Source: JBBAFS01 sp041655255
GTDB taxonomy: Bacteria > Spirochaetota > Spirochaetia > Sphaerochaetales > Sphaerochaetaceae
Reading direction: 5' to 3'
Length of the DNA: 9,922 bases
NCBI GenBank assembly: GCA_041655255.1
Contig: JBBAFS010000058.1
Coordinates: forward strand, 1 to 9,922
Shown here: positions 6,763 to 9,922 of the stretch, one piece after another
How positions within the stretch are numbered: the stretch's first letter is position 1
Layout of the letters: every line of letters starts with the position of its first letter
Program-made: the position numbers and the translations under genes
Notes under the pieces: generated by a model
Databases searched by the model: none
Told to the model about the DNA's origin: nothing
What the model saw: the letters and a program-made list of their open reading frames with translations, nothing else

Positions 6763-8018
6763 GATGGAGCCGATTGCTGTCCTTGTGTGATATCGACAAG
6801 ACGCTGAATAAACATTCTATTATCTAATACGGGACTAAGTGCTCGTCCGTGGTGTAACCGACTAATGACTCGAGCAAATAACTCAGTGACATCGGCTTGG
6901 ACAAACCACTCACGATCAGTGAGTGTTTTATCGTGGAACACAGCATTAGTTCCAACTATGCGATCAAAGATTCCCTCTTGGTATGCTTGTTCAAACTCTT
7001 CTCGGGCGTTGCCGTTGAAAAATGGGAGGCTCACTAAACAGATAATTTTCTTAGCTCCAAAGTTTTTTAATTCTCTCATGGCAATTAACAAAGTTCCCCC
7101 TGTTCCGATCATATCGTCTGCCATTAAGACTGTTTTCCCTTTGACATCTCCAAGTAAGCTAATACTACGAATGTTTGATCGTTTTGCATCTTTACTTACA
7201 ATAGAGTAATCCCGCTCTTTGTAGAGCATAGCCAGTGGTTTATGAAGAGCTTCAGCATAGAAGCGGTTACGTTGAACAGCACCAGTGTCGGGGCTCACTA
7301 CAACTAAATTGGGATCATTAAAGTCGATGATTTTATGAAGCTTAATAAGAGCTTGGTAACTTGCGTGAATATTTTCTAAGTGGGTACTGTTAAAGCAGTT
7401 CTCAATTTCACGAGAGTGGATATCAAGGGTAATAATGCGTTCAACACCCATATTCTCAACCATTCTTCCAAACAAAGCAGCTGTAAGTGCTTCACGTCCA
7501 CTCTTTTTATGTTGTCGAGCATATGGGTAGGTTGGAAGTACTAAAGTAACGCTTTCACATCCACTGTTAAGTGCTGCATTGATCATTGTAAAGAGCATCA
7601 TCACATGGTCATTCACACTTAAGCTAATGGGCTCATCACTTCCAGCTATTTTTACTGGGTAGTTATTTGACATGTCGTAGATAATGAAGATGCGTAGGCC
7701 TCGAACAGCCTGAAGGATTTCAGCTTTCACTTCCCCATTTGCAAATCGAGTATATTTTACTGGAATCTCAAATTCGGGGCAGGTATAGCTTTTTGGTTTT
7801 CTTCCCCGAGGAATTTTTTTACTAATCAGGTCATCGTTTAAAATAACAACATCTAAGAGTTCTTGAGCACTCATATTATGGCGTTTTACCAACGACGCAC
7901 TTAATTTGTTATAACGATCTAAATAGAGACGACGAAGGTGTTTAAGGACCCTCGATGTAAAAAATTCTGAACCGGGACCGGCTAAGATTCCCAGCTTTTG
8001 CGGCTTCACTATACTCAT
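6750..8018 (-). CDS. prs: Ribose-phosphate pyrophosphokinase (PRPP synthetase), long form
   Basis: This enzyme transfers pyrophosphate from ATP to ribose 5-phosphate, giving PRPP for nucleotide, histidine, tryptophan and NAD synthesis. At 422 residues it is about 100 longer than the classical form. Landmarks are FANGEVK (92-98, matching the FxDGE motif), the ATP-binding YPYARQHKKSGRE (164-176), DIHSREIENCF (199-209) and the PRPP-binding loop VLMADDMIGTGGTL (287-300). Two regions account for the extra length: about 55 residues between the N-terminal GSEFF and the FANGE motif, and an extension at the C-terminus. Catalytic segments are intact but drifted: IENCF replaces the usual IQGFF, and MADDMIGTGG replaces VDDMIDTGG. 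Whether ADP/phosphate control is kept is unknown. Only a weak AAGG lies before the ATG, and a TATGAT element lies 11-16 bases upstream without a clear -35. The gene is 49 bp after argH. Confidence 0.88.
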   Translation of the reverse strand: MSIVKPQKLGILAGPGSEFFTSRVLKHLRRLYLDRYNKLSASLVKRHNMSAQELLDVVILNDDLISKKIPRGRKPKSYTCPEFEIPVKYTRFANGEVKAEILQAVRGLRIFIIYDMSNNYPVKIAGSDEPISLSVNDHVMMLFTMINAALNSGCESVTLVLPTYPYARQHKKSGREALTAALFGRMVENMGVERIITLDIHSREIENCFNSTHLENIHASYQALIKLHKIIDFNDPNLVVVSPDTGAVQRNRFYAEALHKPLAMLYKERDYSIVSKDAKRSNIRSISLLGDVKGKTVLMADDMIGTGGTLLIAMRELKNFGAKKIICLVSLPFFNGNAREEFEQAYQEGIFDRIVGTNAVFHDKTLTDREWFVQADVTELFARVISRLHHGRALSPVLDNRMFIQRLVDITQGQQSAPSPRS

Positions 8019-8067
8019 GACCCAACCTTATCATATCCAAGAGGTACGATTCAACTCACTAACACTT

Positions 8068-9432
8068 TTAAACAACGGTTGTGACACCTTTTATTAGTGT
8101 GTTATACACGCCCTCAAGAACTCTTATGTGATTCTCACTTTGATTAAGCAAAGTAGAAATCTCTTTCATCTTCCCTTCTAGATTGAGGTTACCACTAGTG
8201 CCCTCACTTAATCGACTTTTTACTACCACATATGGTTCATAACGACCAACACTCTCTAAATCTAGGCCAACTTCTTTATAGATGTCTCTAAAGTTTCCAC
8301 CCTCTTGAAGACGTTTGATCACTTCATCAGTAGCATAGATCTCTTTACGAAATCCTTGAAGGAGTTTGTCGGTATGAACCTCTAATTGTTCTACCATGTT
8401 TCCCATGATCTTTACTGTTAAAAGAGCAGCATTCACTCCTACTAACAGTGGCTCTTTTGTATCTTGAAAATCACGGTTGTAACCCGATGGGAGAGAGCGG
8501 ATGATTGCTTTGATGCGTTGAGAACAAGAAGAGACAACAGCACTACGACTACGGGCTAACTCTAAGCCATCTGGGTTTCTCTTTTGAGGCATGATGCTAC
8601 TACCGGTACATAAAAATGGGGGTAAAGAGAAATACCCAATTTCATCTAATGAAAAAAGCATCACATCTTGTGCTAATTTACTTAATGTAAGAGTCACATA
8701 ATCACATGCATCTAAAAAGATGGCCTCAAATTTACCTCGGCTGTTATTTGCATATAAGACATTGTTTTGTACTTTTGAAAAACCTAATAACTGAGCAGCA
8801 TACGAACGATTTAAATTAAGCGGCGTCCCATACGAAGCAGCTGAGCCTAGCGGGCTTTGATCTAAGAGGGTGTATACATGTAACAGATGACGAGTCTCAT
8901 CTAACAACTCTTCAGCAAATGAAGAGGCCCACAATCCCACCGAAGAGGGCATTGCAAGTTGCATATGAGTCCGACCTGGCATTGGGGTCATCTCCCACTT
9001 GGAAGCAAATGTGAATAACTTTTGAGCTAAAAGAGCTGTCTCTTTAGCCATAAGGGCACAACTTTCACGCATCCATAAACGTAAAGCAGTTTGAACTTGG
9101 TCGTTACGAGAACGCCCTGTGTGGATTTTTTTACCCACATCACCTACGTGCTGTACTAGTGAGTTCTCAATTGCGGTATGGCAATCTTCATCTTCTTCAG
9201 TGATAGGAAATGAGTCTTTTTCAACCAAAGAGACTACATGTGCCAAAGCTTTTTCTAACTCTTTGAGTTCTTCAAGTGAAAGAATGTGAGCTTTGTGGAG
9301 TGTTTTAGCGTGTGCAACAGATCCAATAACATCGGCAATGACGAGTTGTTGGTCCAACAAATAGTCATTTCCTACCGTGTAATGTTGCATCATACTATCG
9401 AGTGTATCTTGCTTTTGCCACAATTTGCTCAT
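8068..9432 (-). CDS. argH: Argininosuccinate lyase
   Basis: This enzyme cleaves argininosuccinate to arginine and fumarate, the last step of arginine synthesis. The 454-residue length is normal. It belongs to the fumarase/aspartase superfamily and all three conserved regions are visible: DEDCHTAIEN with His85 (81-90) followed by HTGRSRNDQ (104-112), GRTHMQLAMP with the likely catalytic His156 (153-162), and the signature loop GSSIMPQKRNPD (277-288), whose Ser278/Ser279 pair holds the catalytic serine. The start is backed by a GGGGG-rich ribosome binding site 6 bases before the ATG and a good promoter just upstream. No argG or other arginine gene is in the window. argH is the first gene of the minus-strand series; the aminotransferase two genes on could affect aspartate supply, but that link is only positional. 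Confidence 0.95.
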   Translation of the reverse strand: MSKLWQKQDTLDSMMQHYTVGNDYLLDQQLVIADVIGSVAHAKTLHKAHILSLEELKELEKALAHVVSLVEKDSFPITEEDEDCHTAIENSLVQHVGDVGKKIHTGRSRNDQVQTALRLWMRESCALMAKETALLAQKLFTFASKWEMTPMPGRTHMQLAMPSSVGLWASSFAEELLDETRHLLHVYTLLDQSPLGSAASYGTPLNLNRSYAAQLLGFSKVQNNVLYANNSRGKFEAIFLDACDYVTLTLSKLAQDVMLFSLDEIGYFSLPPFLCTGSSIMPQKRNPDGLELARSRSAVVSSCSQRIKAIIRSLPSGYNRDFQDTKEPLLVGVNAALLTVKIMGNMVEQLEVHTDKLLQGFRKEIYATDEVIKRLQEGGNFRDIYKEVGLDLESVGRYEPYVVVKSRLSEGTSGNLNLEGKMKEISTLLNQSENHIRVLEGVYNTLIKGVTTVV

Positions 9433-9455
9433 GAGAATCCCCCTGTTTCACTATG

Positions 9456-9484
9456 AGTGTAGACAAACACCCCCTAAGCGTCAA
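9456..9484 (-). promoter_or_regulatory. Sigma70-like promoter of argH
   Basis: On the minus strand TTGACG (9479-9484) is followed by a 17-base spacer and TACACT (9456-9461). The -35 box matches the consensus at five of six positions, the -10 at four of six. Transcription would begin near 9449, giving a leader of about 17 bases that includes the ribosome binding site. It probably drives argH and perhaps the genes after it. No ARG-box-like operator was recognised. Confidence 0.55.
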
Positions 9485-9522
9485 TCAATCAAAAAAGAGT
9501 ATATCGTAGTCTTTTTACTACT

Positions 9523-9922
9523 ATGATGAAACGACTATGTAGCTTTTTTGTATTACTCACTTTATTAACCAGTTGTGAAGCTCAACCACACATCGATGTA
9601 GTGAATGCTGTAGTAGGAAAAGATATCTCATCTCCTCGATTGTTGAACACTAAAACAGTCGATTCGTACCGACTTGAAATATTATTTGATGAACGAATCT
9701 TTTGTAAGAGAGAGAGTCTTAGTGTATCTGGTGCAACAATCTCTTCAATCTCGGTATACAACCACACCTTGATAGTTGAATTTAAGACTCCTCTTATTGC
9801 CGCTCAGTCGTATCTTCTTACAGGACGGGTTACGGACATAAGTGGTAACTCACTTTATTTTGAAACTCACGTGTGGGGTTTTAACCCCAATGTCCCCTCT
9901 TTACTGATTAATGAATTTACCA
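9523..9922 (+). CDS. Probable lipoprotein, 3' end outside the window
   Basis: An open frame starts at ATG 9523 (a second in-frame ATG is at 9526) and runs off the right edge after 133 codons. The N-terminus MMKRLCSFFVLLTLLTSCEA is a lipoprotein signal peptide: a short basic start, a hydrophobic core and the lipobox LTSC, with Cys18 as the lipidated residue. The rest (VDSYRLEILFDERI, then SLSVSGATISSISVYN, then LIVEFKTPLIAAQSYLLTG and VTDISGN) reads like an Ig-like bacterial beta-sandwich of the Big_5 type. The final visible residues LLINEFT resemble the opening of lamin-tail-type domains, but too little is present to call one. No clear Shine-Dalgarno sequence precedes the start. The gene is divergent from argH, with 90 bp between start codons. 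Function is unknown; it is likely exposed in the periplasm or on the surface. Confidence 0.72.
   Translation, partial: MMKRLCSFFVLLTLLTSCEAQPHIDVVNAVVGKDISSPRLLNTKTVDSYRLEILFDERIFCKRESLSVSGATISSISVYNHTLIVEFKTPLIAAQSYLLTGRVTDISGNSLYFETHVWGFNPNVPSLLINEFT

Noticed and set aside
6865..7209. 114-codon open frame on the plus strand opposite prs.
   Set aside because: Antisense shadow of conserved prs codons with no start signal.
8029..8034. TATGAT upstream of prs on the minus strand as a -10 element.
   Set aside because: No TTGACA-like box lies at 16-18 bases, and the start point would leave almost no leader, so a separate prs promoter is not supported.
9582..9767. 61-codon open frame on the minus strand.
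   Set aside because: It lies opposite the clear lipoprotein frame beginning at 9523 and has no coding features of its own.

Overview
The window most likely comes from a spirochaete, perhaps a Sphaerochaeta- or Treponema-like member. It is a low-to-moderate GC, diderm genome. The evidence is an outer-membrane beta-barrel protein, a lipoprotein with an LTSC lipobox, clear AGGAG-type ribosome binding sites and a sigma70-like TTGACG-17-TACACT promoter (the last two argue against Bacteroidetes), a long PRPP synthetase, and a LoaP-like NusG paralogue beside a polysaccharide gene. This assignment is inferred from gene types and signals, not from a database search.

Left part, plus strand: the 3' part of an outer-membrane beta-barrel protein gene (its 5' end lies outside the window) is followed 14 bp later by a small secreted DUF2147-family protein. 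After a 120-bp gap with a weak terminator-like structure comes a membrane-bound LuxR-type regulator with seven predicted transmembrane segments and a C-terminal helix-turn-helix domain. It meets the next gene tail to tail with only 2 bp between the stop codons.

Right part, minus strand, in transcription order: argH (argininosuccinate lyase), prs (long-form PRPP synthetase), a class I PLP-dependent aminotransferase, a CapD/FlaA1/PglF-type nucleotide-sugar dehydratase and a LoaP/RfaH-like NusG paralogue. All five point the same way with gaps of 49, 83 and 60 bp and a final 4-bp ATGA overlap. They may form one transcript or two or three shorter ones. The first three are housekeeping amino-acid and nucleotide genes. 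The last two look like a surface-polysaccharide module, with one sugar-modifying enzyme and one dedicated antiterminator.

The dehydratase gene is broken by a single-base deletion near 4696. The two pieces read as one normal protein of about 620 residues if one G is restored. This is a sequencing error, a real pseudogene or a phase-off state.

At the right edge, divergent from argH, the start of a lipoprotein gene (9523 onward, plus strand) runs out of the window.

No tRNA, rRNA, insertion sequence, CRISPR array, attachment site or replication origin was recognised. Every stretch longer than 300 bases contains a gene.
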